Assembly: GCA_002529645.1 (NCBI GenBank)
Contig: NAEP01000034.1
Span: forward strand, 17,445-81,444
Source: Candidatus Lumbricidiphila eiseniae
GTDB taxonomy: Bacteria; Actinomycetota; Actinomycetes; Actinomycetales; Microbacteriaceae
Direction of reading: 5' to 3'
DNA: 64,000 nucleotides
How positions within the stretch are numbered: position 1 is the stretch's first letter; each line of letters begins with the position of its first letter. Positions 1-8,245 of the stretch are shown here, in pieces. Both the position numbers and the translations under genes were made by a program. A model generated the notes under the pieces. That model searched no databases. It was not told the origin of the DNA and saw only the letters and a list, made by a program, of their open reading frames with translations.

Positions 1-495
1 CCACGCGACAGCCCAGATCACGAACGCAACACCCATCGCCCCGGCAAACGCGCCCAGCGCCACGAGCGGCCCGGTCGCACCCAGCACGAGTAGGCACACG
101 AGCGCGCCGAGACTTGCCCCGCCAGAAATGCCCAGAATGTCGGGACTTGCGAGCGGGTTATGCAGGAGCGACTGGAAGGTTGCCCCCGCCATCGCAAACC
201 CGACACCGGCCAGCAGTGCGGCTGCGATGCGTGGTGCGCGCAGGCCAAGCACAATGAGTTGTTCGCCCGGATCCCCACCGCCGAACAGGGTGGCCACCAC
301 CCGAGTAGCCGGCAGGCTTGTCGCACCAAGCAGCAACGCCGTGAACGCGAGGCCAACAACACCCGCAACACAGAGACCAGCAACAAGGATGGCCCGGTGC
401 CGTGCCCCAGCGCGCAGGGCAGACAGGCGCAGGGCAGGCACGTGTCCGTCGGCGCTGCACCCCGTGCCTCCCGCCACTCTCCGCCAGCCGGTCAT
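1..495 (-). CDS. FecCD-family iron-siderophore ABC transporter permease (partial)
   Basis: Inner-membrane permease subunit of a ferric-siderophore importer, cut off by the window edge after 165 codons. The visible N-terminal half has hydrophobic segments and the FecCD signature HNPLASPDILGISGGASLG. The ATG at 495 overlaps the TGA of the preceding permease (492-494), so the two are translationally coupled and probably form the usual permease heterodimer. No ATPase or binding protein is visible; they may lie beyond position 1. Family assignment is firm, the exact siderophore is unknown. Confidence 0.9.
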   Translation of the reverse strand, partial: MTGWRRVAGGTGCSADGHVPALRLSALRAGARHRAILVAGLCVAGVVGLAFTALLLGATSLPATRVVATLFGGGDPGEQLIVLGLRAPRIAAALLAGVGFAMAGATFQSLLHNPLASPDILGISGGASLGALVCLLVLGATGPLVALGAFAGAMGVAFVIWAVAW

Positions 496-1499
496 AGCCC
501 CGCCACCCGCCGACTGCGCGCAATCGCGATGAGGATGGGCGCGCCGAGAAACGCGGTGACCACGCCTGCTTCCAGTTCCGTATTCGGCACGACCAGCCGT
601 CCGATGGTGTCGGCACCGAGCAGAAGTGTCGAGCCAAGCACGAGCGAGAGGGGACCAATCCATCGATAGTCGTGCCCGACAAGCCGCCGGGCCGCGTGGG
701 GCACGACCAGTCCGATGAGGGCAAGCGGCCCGGCGAGCGCGGTTGCCACGCCGCAGAGCAGAATGAGGGATATCCCGGAGACAGCGTGGGTGAACCCAAC
801 CCGCTGACCCAACGAGCGGGCAACATCGTCACCGAGAGCGAGCAGGTTCAACCGGTTCACCATCCCGAGTGCAAGCAGAACGCCGAGAACAGCGAACGGC
901 CACACTGCACTCACGGCGCTCAGGTCACGACCGGTGAGCGACCCCATTGCCCAGAATCGGTACTGGTTGAAGGCGTCGGTGTTGCGCAGCAGGATGAGTC
1001 CGATAAGGGGGGTGAACAGCGCCGTGAGCGCCGCGCCCGCCAGCGCTACGCGGGCAGGTTGCCCGCGCCCAATCGAAAATACGAGGGATGCCGCAACCGC
1101 CGTTCCCACGAACGCAAACCAGATGTACCCGGCCGGAGAGGTGATGCCGCAGAACGCAATTGCCACGACGACCGCGAGCGAGGCTCCCGCGCTCATGCCG
1201 AGCAGTCCCGGATCCGCGAGCGGATTGCGGCTCACTCCCTGGCTGAGGGTGCCCGCCAGACCGAGAATAGCCCCGGCGATGATGCCAATAATGGTCCTCG
1301 GCACCCGCAGGCCGGTCACAACCTGCTGCCCGGGGTCCGCAGCGTCGGGGTGGGTGAGTGCCTGCCAGACGGTTACCGCGCTCACGGCGCGGGTGCCAAA
1401 CAGCAGGCTTGCGGTGATGGCGGCACCGAGCGCGAGTACGCACACCGCACACACCACTATTCGGCGAGTTCGTGGTGCCGTGCGTAGCCGACTATTCAC
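492..1499 (-). CDS. FecCD-family iron-siderophore ABC transporter permease
   Basis: 335-residue membrane permease of the FecCD (BtuC-like) family that would pass a ferric siderophore through the cytoplasmic membrane. It has about ten hydrophobic segments and the family motif SRNPLADPGLLGMSAGASL. Length is normal for the family. I chose the GTG at 1499 because it overlaps the TAG of the upstream siderophore-interacting protein (1492-1494) and gives a short basic N-terminus before the first membrane helix; the open frame continues upstream but only as a shadow of the neighbouring gene. It is the middle gene of a three-gene operon with tight overlaps. Confidence 0.92.
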   Translation of the reverse strand: MNSRLRTAPRTRRIVVCAVCVLALGAAITASLLFGTRAVSAVTVWQALTHPDAADPGQQVVTGLRVPRTIIGIIAGAILGLAGTLSQGVSRNPLADPGLLGMSAGASLAVVVAIAFCGITSPAGYIWFAFVGTAVAASLVFSIGRGQPARVALAGAALTALFTPLIGLILLRNTDAFNQYRFWAMGSLTGRDLSAVSAVWPFAVLGVLLALGMVNRLNLLALGDDVARSLGQRVGFTHAVSGISLILLCGVATALAGPLALIGLVVPHAARRLVGHDYRWIGPLSLVLGSTLLLGADTIGRLVVPNTELEAGVVTAFLGAPILIAIARSRRVAGL

Positions 1500-2496
1500 T
1501 TTCGGCGCGACCGCGCCGCCAGTACCCCATAAACGCGACCTGTCTGCGGTCGAGTCCGGCCTCGCGCACGAGAAACCGACGGAGCGTCGTGATAACGGAT
1601 GACTCGCCCGCGAGCCACGCATAGAGTTCGCCGTCGAGACTGCGGCCCGCTGGGACATCCCAGAGCGGAGCATCCCCGAGCGGGACGTCCTCGAACGGGA
1701 CATCTCCGAGCGGAGCATCCGCGCCTGCCGTCTCGTTGCGCGCGACCGCAAGCGCCCGGTCGATGCGGCACGTCGTACCACTGTGGCAGCCCTGCGGGCA
1801 GCAGGCCCGAGCGACCCAGTCGCGAACGGCCGGGATGAGTTGGTCGCCGGACACTTCGCCGGGGCGTCGTGCGAGCCACCGAACGGTCATGTTCACCGGG
1901 GCGTTGACGACGAGCGCGTCGGTAGCGTGTGGCACGTCGATGAGCGCGATTCCGCGGGTATTCCTCGGCACCTGCTCAAGGATCGCGCAGATCGCGGGGG
2001 CGGCTGTTTCGTCGCCCGCGATGAGGAGACGTTCGACGGAACCGGGACGGAAATCAATGCCGACTGTTCGATCAGGGCTGCGCTCGTCCGGGCCGATGAT
2101 GAGGATGGGGTCGCCCACTCGAACCCGGCTGGCCCATCGCGTTGCCGGGCCGTGGTCGCCGTGCAGGGCGAATTCGACATCGACTTCCCGAACGTCGGGC
2201 CGAACGTGGCGGACGGTGTATGTGCGGAATGCGTTTTGCCGGGCGGCGGGCAGTTCTCGCCAGAGCTGGTACCAGTCCTCGGAGCGGGGGAAGTCCTCGA
2301 ATCCGGTGGCGGGGTGCGGAAACACGAGTTTGATTCGCTGGTCGAATCCGGCGGTGCCGAAGTCCGCGAGATCGTCTCCCGTGAAGCTCACACGGGTGAA
2401 CGTGGAACCGAGGTGAACCACCCGTGCCGCCGTCGCCGCAAACACGCGGTACGCAGGGCGCGGCCGGGCTGACGTGGTGGCTAGTGAGGTAAGCAT
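1492..2496 (-). CDS. Siderophore-interacting protein (ViuB/SIP family FAD-dependent ferric-siderophore reductase)
   Basis: 334-residue cytoplasmic flavoprotein expected to release iron from an imported siderophore by reduction to Fe(II). The N-terminal FAD-binding domain has the RTYTVR motif (about residue 92) and a GDETAAPAI segment. The C-terminal SIP domain ends with YAWLAGESSVI and a YWRRG tail. Between them (about residues 245-275) is a low-complexity run of repeated D-V/A-P-L/F units, encoded by roughly 18-bp repeats near 1660-1720, that is not part of the family core. First gene of the iron operon; a DtxR-like box covers its start codon, so iron repression is likely. The start could alternatively be an internal GTG near 2448. 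Confidence 0.9.
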   Translation of the reverse strand: MLTSLATTSARPRPAYRVFAATAARVVHLGSTFTRVSFTGDDLADFGTAGFDQRIKLVFPHPATGFEDFPRSEDWYQLWRELPAARQNAFRTYTVRHVRPDVREVDVEFALHGDHGPATRWASRVRVGDPILIIGPDERSPDRTVGIDFRPGSVERLLIAGDETAAPAICAILEQVPRNTRGIALIDVPHATDALVVNAPVNMTVRWLARRPGEVSGDQLIPAVRDWVARACCPQGCHSGTTCRIDRALAVARNETAGADAPLGDVPFEDVPLGDAPLWDVPAGRSLDGELYAWLAGESSVITTLRRFLVREAGLDRRQVAFMGYWRRGRAESE

Positions 2497-2503
2497 TACC
2501 TAA
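2485..2503 (-). promoter_or_regulatory. DtxR/IdeR-type iron box
   Basis: On the minus strand this reads TTAGGTAATGCTTACCTCA, matching the DtxR/DmdR consensus TTAGGTTAGGCTAACCTAA at 15 of 19 positions with both arms nearly intact. It contains the ATG of the siderophore-interacting protein (2494-2496). A TAAGAC -10-like hexamer lies about 7-8 nt before the ATG, which would fit a leaderless transcript repressed by an iron-loaded DtxR-family protein. The motif is seen; repression is inferred. Confidence 0.7.
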
Positions 2504-2662
2504 GTCTTACACGGGGTACGGAGTGGTGGCAACTGGGAATGTGCTGGTGGTCTCAGCGGATTCGTGCGTGACTGCACCCAGTCGCGCCATCCGTTGCCGA
2601 ACTACTCAAGACCAGCTGAGATGCTGCAGGCACGTGAGTAGGGGAGATGCTTCACCGTATAA

Positions 2663-3325
2663 CTATCGACCGTGGTGTACGTACCTCTGCGTGCTCTGCA
2701 CTATCAGCACTATCAGTACCAGTCCTACGAGCAGGAACGCTGCCACAGCCCCCATCGCAATGATCGGGTTGACCGGGACGCGTGAGAGATCTAGTGCAGG
2801 TGCGAGGTCAGCATTTGATGTGGCGGAAAACGCGGCTGTGTTTGCAGTACCCGATGAGTTCATGTTGCCCGATGGGCTTGTGGATGCATCTGATGGTGTC
2901 ATCGTGGTCGCGGCGGACTGCGCCGCTGCATCCGCGTTTGCGTTCGCGACAGCAGACCCGCCTGCGTTCGTAGACGATGTGTTATTTGCATTCGCCGCCG
3001 CGTTTGATGCCGGAGTTGGTGCCCCAACTGCAATCACCGATACCGAACCTGACAAGCCGTTGGCGACGTATGCGGTGCTCCCATCCGGACTAACTACCAC
3101 CCCGATCGGACCCCAACCAACGGTAATAGTGCTGGCGACGGTGTCGTTACCGCCGACACTCGAGGATAGAGTCCCCGACACACTCATACTGTTCTGGTTG
3201 GGTGTAGCAGCAGTTGTATTTGCGTTCACCGACGCCATCCCGATCGTTGTCAACACTGCTGCCGCAGTCGTGACAATAACCGCCCTAACCATCCCCACAC
3301 GACGATTCCTCGCTAATACTCTCAC
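2663..3325 (-). CDS. Secreted, membrane-anchored protein with one YVTN beta-propeller-like repeat
   Basis: About 220 residues. After a basic start and a hydrophobic signal peptide (ending near AMASVNA-type residues) comes a single YVTN-like blade (GPIGVVVSPDGSTAYVAN, then GSVSVIAVG). A long Ala/Asn/Ser/Thr-rich linker, one C-terminal membrane helix and a short basic tail (STQRYVHHGR) follow. This layout suggests a cell-surface protein, but one blade is far too few for a propeller, so it may be truncated or a repeat-shrunk relative. I chose the GTG at 3325, which has a GGAG about nine bases upstream; an ATG at 3292 or 3388 is possible. The region differs in composition from its neighbours. Function unknown. 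Confidence 0.55.
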   Translation of the reverse strand: MRVLARNRRVGMVRAVIVTTAAAVLTTIGMASVNANTTAATPNQNSMSVSGTLSSSVGGNDTVASTITVGWGPIGVVVSPDGSTAYVANGLSGSVSVIAVGAPTPASNAAANANNTSSTNAGGSAVANANADAAAQSAATTMTPSDASTSPSGNMNSSGTANTAAFSATSNADLAPALDLSRVPVNPIIAMGAVAAFLLVGLVLIVLIVQSTQRYVHHGR

Positions 3326-3469
3326 AAACACACACTCCAGACGAACGCCACCCAGACGAGACCTTCCCACATCCCTCACGCTAAACAAACAGGACAGGTA
3401 TTGACGGTCCTAAATTGGATTGTCTGTATCTGTCAAAGTAGACAATCTACCTGTTAGTGGGGGTGAAAG

Positions 3470-3960
3470 ATTGTGTCCTTGCCCTAAGAATTCCTGGGAG
3501 TGAGGGGTTACACGGATGGTTCTGAGTCCGAGTTTTTCGGCCACCCGGTGCTTCCCGAAGGGGAACACCCATGACCTGCTCGATTCGGGGAATCCCGGAG
3601 GCGATGAAGGATGCTGCAGCGCGGGATAAGAATCCCGCACAGGTGCTCCCTTCTGATCCGGGAGCACCTCTGAGTACGCGAGTCAGGTGTGGTCATCGAC
3701 CAGGAAGTGAACGTAGTCGTATCCGATCCTGGGATGCTTACTCTTAGCCGCCTGTGTTGCTGCTCGGCCGTGGACTCACCACCCACCCCGTCCGGTATAC
3801 GACCGAGTTTTTCACATCCATGTGCACCAGTTCGCCGGGGTGGGGGCGTTCGTAGCGAATCGTGGTTTTCCTTTCAGTCCCGGATGAGTTGCCCGGCCAT
3901 CGGGTCTAAGTCCCATAACCGGGGCATCACCATGGAATTCGATTCCACGATGTGATGCCC
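3470..3960 (-). pseudogene. Decayed IS481-family transposase
   Basis: Reading the minus strand in shifting frames recovers scattered pieces of an IS481-type DDE transposase. They are VMPRLWDLDPMAGQLIRD (near 3920), RYERPHPGELVHMDVK (near 3850), remnants around YDYVHFLVDDHT (near 3700), EVLPDQKGSTCAGFLSRAA-like residues and GIPRIEQVM (near 3570), then LGLRTIRVTPHSQEFLGQG (near 3510). Stop codons and several frameshifts separate the blocks, so no functional protein can be made. The flanking stretches 3326-3469 and 3961-4271 hold no gene I can recognise. Confidence 0.7.
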
Positions 3961-4271
3961 TAATATTCCACGAATCCTACAGTCACACTAATCGTCAGAT
4001 GTTGCACTTAAAACGTGAAGTCGGGGTCAGCTTCGACCTGCACCTCATGGTTTACCTGCATTGCATCTAACGACTGCAGACAATATATGATAGCCTTCAC
4101 ACCAAACGGTCAGCACCGCAAGCTGTCCTTTCCTCGGAAGTGTATTCGCCCCACCCAATGAAAAATGGATACAAGATCATGATGAGTGTATTGATGCACA
4201 ACGCTAAACCCACTCGTTGGCAACCCGTCGGCATCCACTGACTGGCAATACGGAAACTCGGCATCCATCAG

Positions 4272-5057
4272 GTGCAGGTAGCCCGGGTAGCAACCAGCGC
4301 CGGTCGCCGCCGCGGCCGGGTGTTCCTCGCGGCAACCGGCGCTCTCTTGGTGGCAGCTGGGCAGGCTGCCGCCGGTTGGTCGATGGTTATCGGCTTCGCC
4401 GTGAGCGCGGTAGGAGCGCTCATTCTCCTTCTCGTCGGTGGGCAGGAGAATCGACGCCAGCGCATCGTGTTTCTGACGCTTGTCGTTGCCTTCCTTCTGG
4501 GGGCGACTCCGTTGGCTCTTGCCTCTCCTCTTTTCGCGCCGGTTCTTATTATCGCGTTGTGGCCGAAAAAAGAGCGATTCGATGCTTCAGCGGGTAAGGC
4601 ACTTCTTGTCGGTGGCCTTGTCGCGATTCCCTGTGTGTTTGTCGTGTTCGTGTGGTGGACCAGTCAGACATCGATCGTCTTCTACTTCTTCCTTCCCAAC
4701 TGGGCCGTCTCCTCGGTACCGGTGTTCGTGCCTATCGCACTGTGCGGGATCGCTGCCGCTTTCAATTCGACGTGGGAAGAACTTCTCTGGCGGAAACTCT
4801 TGGTCGAGAACATGCCCGGCGCGCGCAAATGGTCACGGGTCACCTCTGTGGCGGTCTTGTCAATCCTGTTCGGTCTCGCACACACCCACTCGCTTCCCAG
4901 CGGGCTGGCTGGTGTGATCATGACAGGTGTCTTTGCCGCCGTCGTTCACACCCTCGTGCTCACCCTTCGCCGCGGTATGCTTGCGGCGTTGATCGCACAC
5001 TTCATCGCAGACTTCGTTCTGCTGCTGCTCATCACGTTTGGATTCACCTATGACTGA
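4272..5057 (+). CDS. CPBP family intramembrane metalloprotease (CAAX protease-like)
   Basis: 261-residue polytopic membrane protein. The CPBP/Abi signature is present: motif 1 STWEELLWRKLL (EE and R, about residue 165), motif 2 LFGLAHTHS with the metal-binding His, and motif 3 LIAHFIADF with a third candidate metal ligand. Members are glutamic-type or metal-dependent intramembrane proteases; some give bacteriocin self-immunity, and a bacteriocin cluster lies 16 kb away, though no link is shown. The start is a GTG without a clear ribosome site. Its stop overlaps the next gene by 8 bases, so the pair is an operon. Confidence 0.8.
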   Translation: MQVARVATSAGRRRGRVFLAATGALLVAAGQAAAGWSMVIGFAVSAVGALILLLVGGQENRRQRIVFLTLVVAFLLGATPLALASPLFAPVLIIALWPKKERFDASAGKALLVGGLVAIPCVFVVFVWWTSQTSIVFYFFLPNWAVSSVPVFVPIALCGIAAAFNSTWEELLWRKLLVENMPGARKWSRVTSVAVLSILFGLAHTHSLPSGLAGVIMTGVFAAVVHTLVLTLRRGMLAALIAHFIADFVLLLLITFGFTYD

Positions 5058-5517
5058 ACCTCGTTTCAACGCCCGGAGACTGCGCTCTCTCCTCGAGTCG
5101 TATCTCGCGGACCACGCGACACTCGCGTTCAGCAAAGACGGTCTGGTCACGTGGATTTTTCCCCATCACCAGGGCACACCGATCCAACTTCGCCTCGAGG
5201 AGGACATGTGCCTCGTGATCGCCGGCTTCTCCTTCAGGCTGACGATCGCGGCCGGTGATTCCGGGTCGGAATGGATGATCTTCGACTGCATCGAGGCGAT
5301 CATCGAGGGCAAGGCCTCGGAGTACTACGACTTCACCAACAACTATCTCGGCGGAGAACGCAGCGATGGAGTGGCAGGTGCGGCGTTCTCCGGGCGCAAC
5401 ATGGGCACGGAATCGGGGAAGGCCACCTCACGGTTTGTCCACCGGATCCCCGCATGGAAGACGATCCCGCCACGTCCAGTCGGTACCACGGCGGATGTGC
5501 TCTGGGGTCATAAATAG
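5050..5517 (+). CDS. Hypothetical protein coupled to the CPBP protease
   Basis: 155-residue soluble protein with no signal peptide or membrane segment. I chose the ATG at 5050, which overlaps the end of the CPBP gene (TGA at 5055-5057); an in-frame ATG at 5038 is less likely. The sequence mixes acidic and aromatic residues (DCIEAIIEGKASEYYDFTN) and ends with a VLWGHK tail. I do not recognise the family. Its tight overlap suggests it works with, or is a substrate or partner of, the membrane protease. Confidence 0.6.
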   Translation: MTEPRFNARRLRSLLESYLADHATLAFSKDGLVTWIFPHHQGTPIQLRLEEDMCLVIAGFSFRLTIAAGDSGSEWMIFDCIEAIIEGKASEYYDFTNNYLGGERSDGVAGAAFSGRNMGTESGKATSRFVHRIPAWKTIPPRPVGTTADVLWGHK

Positions 5518-5532
5518 CGACCTGAGCATTCA

Positions 5533-5845
5533 ATGGGTCGTGCGAAAAGCGGGACGAACTGCGTCAACCGGAGAGTGTTCGGACACCAAGCCATCTTCCC
5601 GCGACAGTCTTTCTGCACGGTCGGGACGCTGGTGCTTATCCATGACGGCCAGGTGCATGGGGATCGGCTGGGCTCGCGACCTCTAACCGGTGACCTCGGC
5701 GACTGCTACGAGTTCCACTTCGACCCTGATGGTTCCGGTAAGCCTCAGTTTCGCCTCGTCTCCCGACGAGCTCACAGCGGTCGCGGTGGAAACAGTCGCC
5801 GTGGGTCGACCTCAAATCAGGGGCGATCTACCAGCTGGATTTAGT
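5533..5845 (+). pseudogene. Possible decayed RelE/HigB-type toxin
   Basis: One frame contains RPLTGDLGDCYEFHFDP followed by KPQFRLVS, like the central strands of RelE/HigB toxins. After a shift the next frame gives DELTAVAVETVAVG, and a third frame gives [10 protein letters not shown], like a RelE C-terminus. The pieces are in the right order but in three frames, so this looks like a frameshifted remnant of a phage-type addiction toxin. No antitoxin partner is seen. The evidence is pattern memory only. Confidence 0.35.
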
Positions 5846-6133
5846 AATACCGGGAAGCTCGCCCCGGTGTGCCATGTCCCGGAAGCGAACACGAGACACG
5901 CCGAACTTGGAGAGGACACCACGCGGACGTCCGTCCAGGGTGTCACGCGAACGCAACCGCACCGGTGACGCATCGCGGGGCAACTTCTGCAATCCAACCC
6001 GAGCGGCCTCCCGACTCTCGTCAGTTCCTTTCGGGTCAATGAGCGCTTTCTTCAGTTCCACACGCTTGGTAGCATGGCGGGCAACGATGACCTCCCGCTG
6101 CTGGTTACGCACGATCTTGCTCTTCTTTGCCAT
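5828..6133 (-). CDS. rpsN: 30S ribosomal protein S14, zinc-independent long form
   Basis: 101-residue S14 that binds 16S rRNA in the small-subunit head. It starts [19 protein letters not shown] and ends with the conserved [18 protein letters not shown]. It is the long C-minus form: the two CxxC zinc pairs of the short form are absent. Together with C-minus L33 and L28 directly upstream (3-nt and overlapping junctions) it forms the stand-by ribosomal protein set that bacteria make when zinc is scarce. Context (zur next door) supports Zur control. Confidence 0.95.
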   Translation of the reverse strand: MAKKSKIVRNQQREVIVARHATKRVELKKALIDPKGTDESREAARVGLQKLPRDASPVRLRSRDTLDGRPRGVLSKFGVSRVRFRDMAHRGELPGITKSSW

Positions 6134-6136
6134 GGT

Positions 6137-6304
6137 TTAGCGCTCTTCTCGGAACTCAACGTGCTTGCGCACTACGGGGTCGTACTTCTTGAGCACGAGA
6201 CGGTCAGGGTTGTTACGACGGTTCTTACGGGTGACGTACGTGTACCCGGTGCCCGCGGTGGAGCGCAGTTTAATGATCGGACGAATGTCCTGTCCCTTTG
6301 CCAC
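6137..6304 (-). CDS. rpmG: 50S ribosomal protein L33, zinc-independent form
   Basis: 55 residues: [18 protein letters not shown] at the start, [20 protein letters not shown] in the middle and HVEFREER at the end. No cysteines, so it is the C-minus paralogue. The GTG start at 6304 overlaps the TAG of rpmB (6304-6306); its TAA lies three bases before the rpsN ATG. Confidence 0.95.
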   Translation of the reverse strand: MAKGQDIRPIIKLRSTAGTGYTYVTRKNRRNNPDRLVLKKYDPVVRKHVEFREER

Positions 6305-6540
6305 TAGAGCTTCACCCCTCGAGCCTGAATGTCACGGACAACCGCCTCGATTCCCCGAGCGTCAATCACCTTGATGCCCTTGGCGGACACGTTGAGCGTG
6401 ACGTTGCGACGAAGAGACGGAACGTAGTACGTCTTCTTCTGCACGTTCGGGTCGAAGCGGCGTTTCGTCCGACGGTGCGAGTGCGAAATGTTATGACCAA
6501 AGCCGGGAACGGCCCCTGTCACCTGGCACACTGCGGCCAT
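6304..6540 (-). CDS. rpmB: 50S ribosomal protein L28, zinc-independent form
   Basis: 78-residue L28, starting [20 protein letters not shown] with the [14 protein letters not shown] core. It keeps one cysteine but lacks the zinc-binding CxxC pairs. The ATG at 6540 has a strong GGAGG a few bases upstream. First gene of rpmB-rpmG-rpsN. The 306-bp gap 6541-6846 holds no gene; it has a TAGGCT -10-like hexamer at 6693-6698 (minus strand) but I see no clear Zur box. Confidence 0.95.
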   Translation of the reverse strand: MAAVCQVTGAVPGFGHNISHSHRRTKRRFDPNVQKKTYYVPSLRRNVTLNVSAKGIKVIDARGIEAVVRDIQARGVKL

Positions 6541-6846
6541 AGTTTTCCTCCAATACCGAGGGGCGGATGCCTCTCCCAAGATCTCTTGTCTGCGGACACG
6601 CCCACACCGAGCGATCAAACATCCCACGGGAGTAGATCGTGCGAATGGGGGCATCCACGCATTGAGCTGCGGATACGCTCAACCAGCACGCGAGCCTAGC
6701 AGACCACCCGGTTATCCGACGAATCGGAGCCGCGCCTTGGCCACCAGCTGGCGACACACGACAGTAACGTGGGCCGACAGAAACGCAACCCCTGACTCAG
6801 CGACCCCAAACACCACCGCGTGTCGCACCTAACCTTGAACACAGAA

Positions 6847-7302
6847 TCAGACAGCTCCCGTGGCATCCGCGGCACCGGGGGCCCGGCGAGCACTGGAAGC
6901 ATCCTCAACACCGGATGCCTCGTCGGCACACTGCGCGCACCAGCCAAAGATGTCCACGACGTGCGCGGCATCCACAAACCCGTTCTCCGCAGCGACCCGC
7001 TGCGCCCACGACTCCACTTCTGCGGCACCGATCTCGACGGTACGACCGCAGTGCCGACAAATAAGGTGGTGGTGGTGCTCACCACTGGAACACGCACGGT
7101 ACAGTGCCTCACCATCGGGCGACTGTAGCGAGTCCGCTTCCCCGATCGCCGCCAGATCCGCGAGCGTACGGTAGACCGTCGCCAAGCCAATCGGCGACCC
7201 GCCAGCGCGCAAGGCCGCGTGCAGGGCCTGCGCGCTGATGAACCCGCCGATACCCGCGAGTGAGTCGCGCACCGATTCGCGCTGCCATGTGTTGCGCTTC
7301 AT
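6847..7302 (-). CDS. zur: Fur-family zinc uptake regulator
   Basis: 151-residue Fur-family repressor. An N-terminal winged helix (GLATVYRTL, residues 39-47) is followed by a metal-binding dimer domain with HHHH (76-79), CRHC (82-85) and WCAQC (CxxC 122-125) for structural zinc. The start at 7302 gives the family's usual N-terminus (MKRNTWQRESVRDSL); the longer frame upstream is a shadow of the transporter gene. It lies 40 bp after a Znu-type zinc transporter operon and 306 bp before zinc-independent ribosomal genes, which argues for Zur rather than Fur or PerR. The C-terminal tail after 126 is Ala-rich and variable. Confidence 0.9.
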   Translation of the reverse strand: MKRNTWQRESVRDSLAGIGGFISAQALHAALRAGGSPIGLATVYRTLADLAAIGEADSLQSPDGEALYRACSSGEHHHHLICRHCGRTVEIGAAEVESWAQRVAAENGFVDAAHVVDIFGWCAQCADEASGVEDASSARRAPGAADATGAV

Positions 7303-7342
7303 GGGAGGAATCTTCTCACACACAGCTTGGGGTGTTCCGCCG

Positions 7343-8245
7343 TCATCGACGATCGGACGGCCTGCGGGTGGGAGATTCCCGCCCGAGAAATTCCGTGCGA
7401 GAGGTTCCCGTCTGAGAGGGAATTTCCCGCACGGTTTCCGCCCGAATTCCTCGCGCCGCGGCACCCGCACGGCGCGGCAGCGCCAACGACAGCACGAACA
7501 CGCCCGTGGCAATGAGCGTGATAGCCGGCCCGGCCGGGACATCCCATGACCGTGACACGAGCACACCGCACACCGCGGCACATCCGCCGACAATCGCCGA
7601 TCCCAGCAGCAGGGTGCCAAACGTCGGTGCCCACCGTCGAACCGCCGCGGCAGGTGCCGCAATAAGCGCGATTGCAAGAATAGCCCCGACCGCGGGCAGT
7701 GCCGCCACCACGGTCATCGCGATCACCGCCAGCACGAGTGCCTCGATCGGCCACGCGCGATACCCAGCGGCACGATACCCAGTCGGGTCGGCGGTCGCGA
7801 ATACGAGGTATCGGGCACACCCCACCACGAGAACCAGTGCGACAACGAGTACCGTCGCAGTGATCGTGAGATCCCCCCCGGTCACCGTGAGAATGGATCC
7901 GAAGAGAAACGACTCTACCTGCACGGGCAGCCCCGGCAAGCTCGCCTGAAGGAGAGTCCCGAGCGCAAACCCGCCGGTCAAAACAATGCCGGTTGCCGCG
8001 CTGGTGCCCTGCCGACGGAGTCGGCCCAACACGGTGAGCAACCCAACGAGGACGATGGCGCTCATCGCCGCCCCAACCGGCACCGCCCAGCCGCACGCCG
8101 CCGCCACGACGGCACCCGGATACGTTGCGTGTGTCAGCGCCTGCGCAAAGAATGTCCGCCGCCGCAACAGAACGAGCGCTCCGACAAAGCCGCAGGTTAC
8201 CCCGGTGAGAGCAGCGGCGAGGATGGCCCGCTCAAAGTAACTCAT
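7343..8245 (-). CDS. Zinc/manganese ABC transporter permease (ZnuB-like, second copy)
   Basis: 300-residue membrane permease of the ABC-3 family with about eight hydrophobic helices; it shows HATYPGAVVA in the position of the usual SHAxFPG motif. The C-terminal 35 residues are charged and low in hydrophobicity. The ATG at 8245 overlaps the TGA of the preceding permease. With it, it would form a heterodimeric channel for zinc (or manganese) import. Confidence 0.9.
   Translation of the reverse strand: MSYFERAILAAALTGVTCGFVGALVLLRRRTFFAQALTHATYPGAVVAAACGWAVPVGAAMSAIVLVGLLTVLGRLRRQGTSAATGIVLTGGFALGTLLQASLPGLPVQVESFLFGSILTVTGGDLTITATVLVVALVLVVGCARYLVFATADPTGYRAAGYRAWPIEALVLAVIAMTVVAALPAVGAILAIALIAAPAAAVRRWAPTFGTLLLGSAIVGGCAAVCGVLVSRSWDVPAGPAITLIATGVFVLSLALPRRAGAAARGIRAETVREIPSQTGTSRTEFLGRESPTRRPSDRR

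Noticed and set aside
672..1487. Long open frames antisense to the permease genes (also 934-1602 and 8327-9526)
   Set aside because: Shadow frames of GC-rich coding DNA; rich in Arg/Pro/Ser with no domain, and the opposite strand encodes clear permeases.
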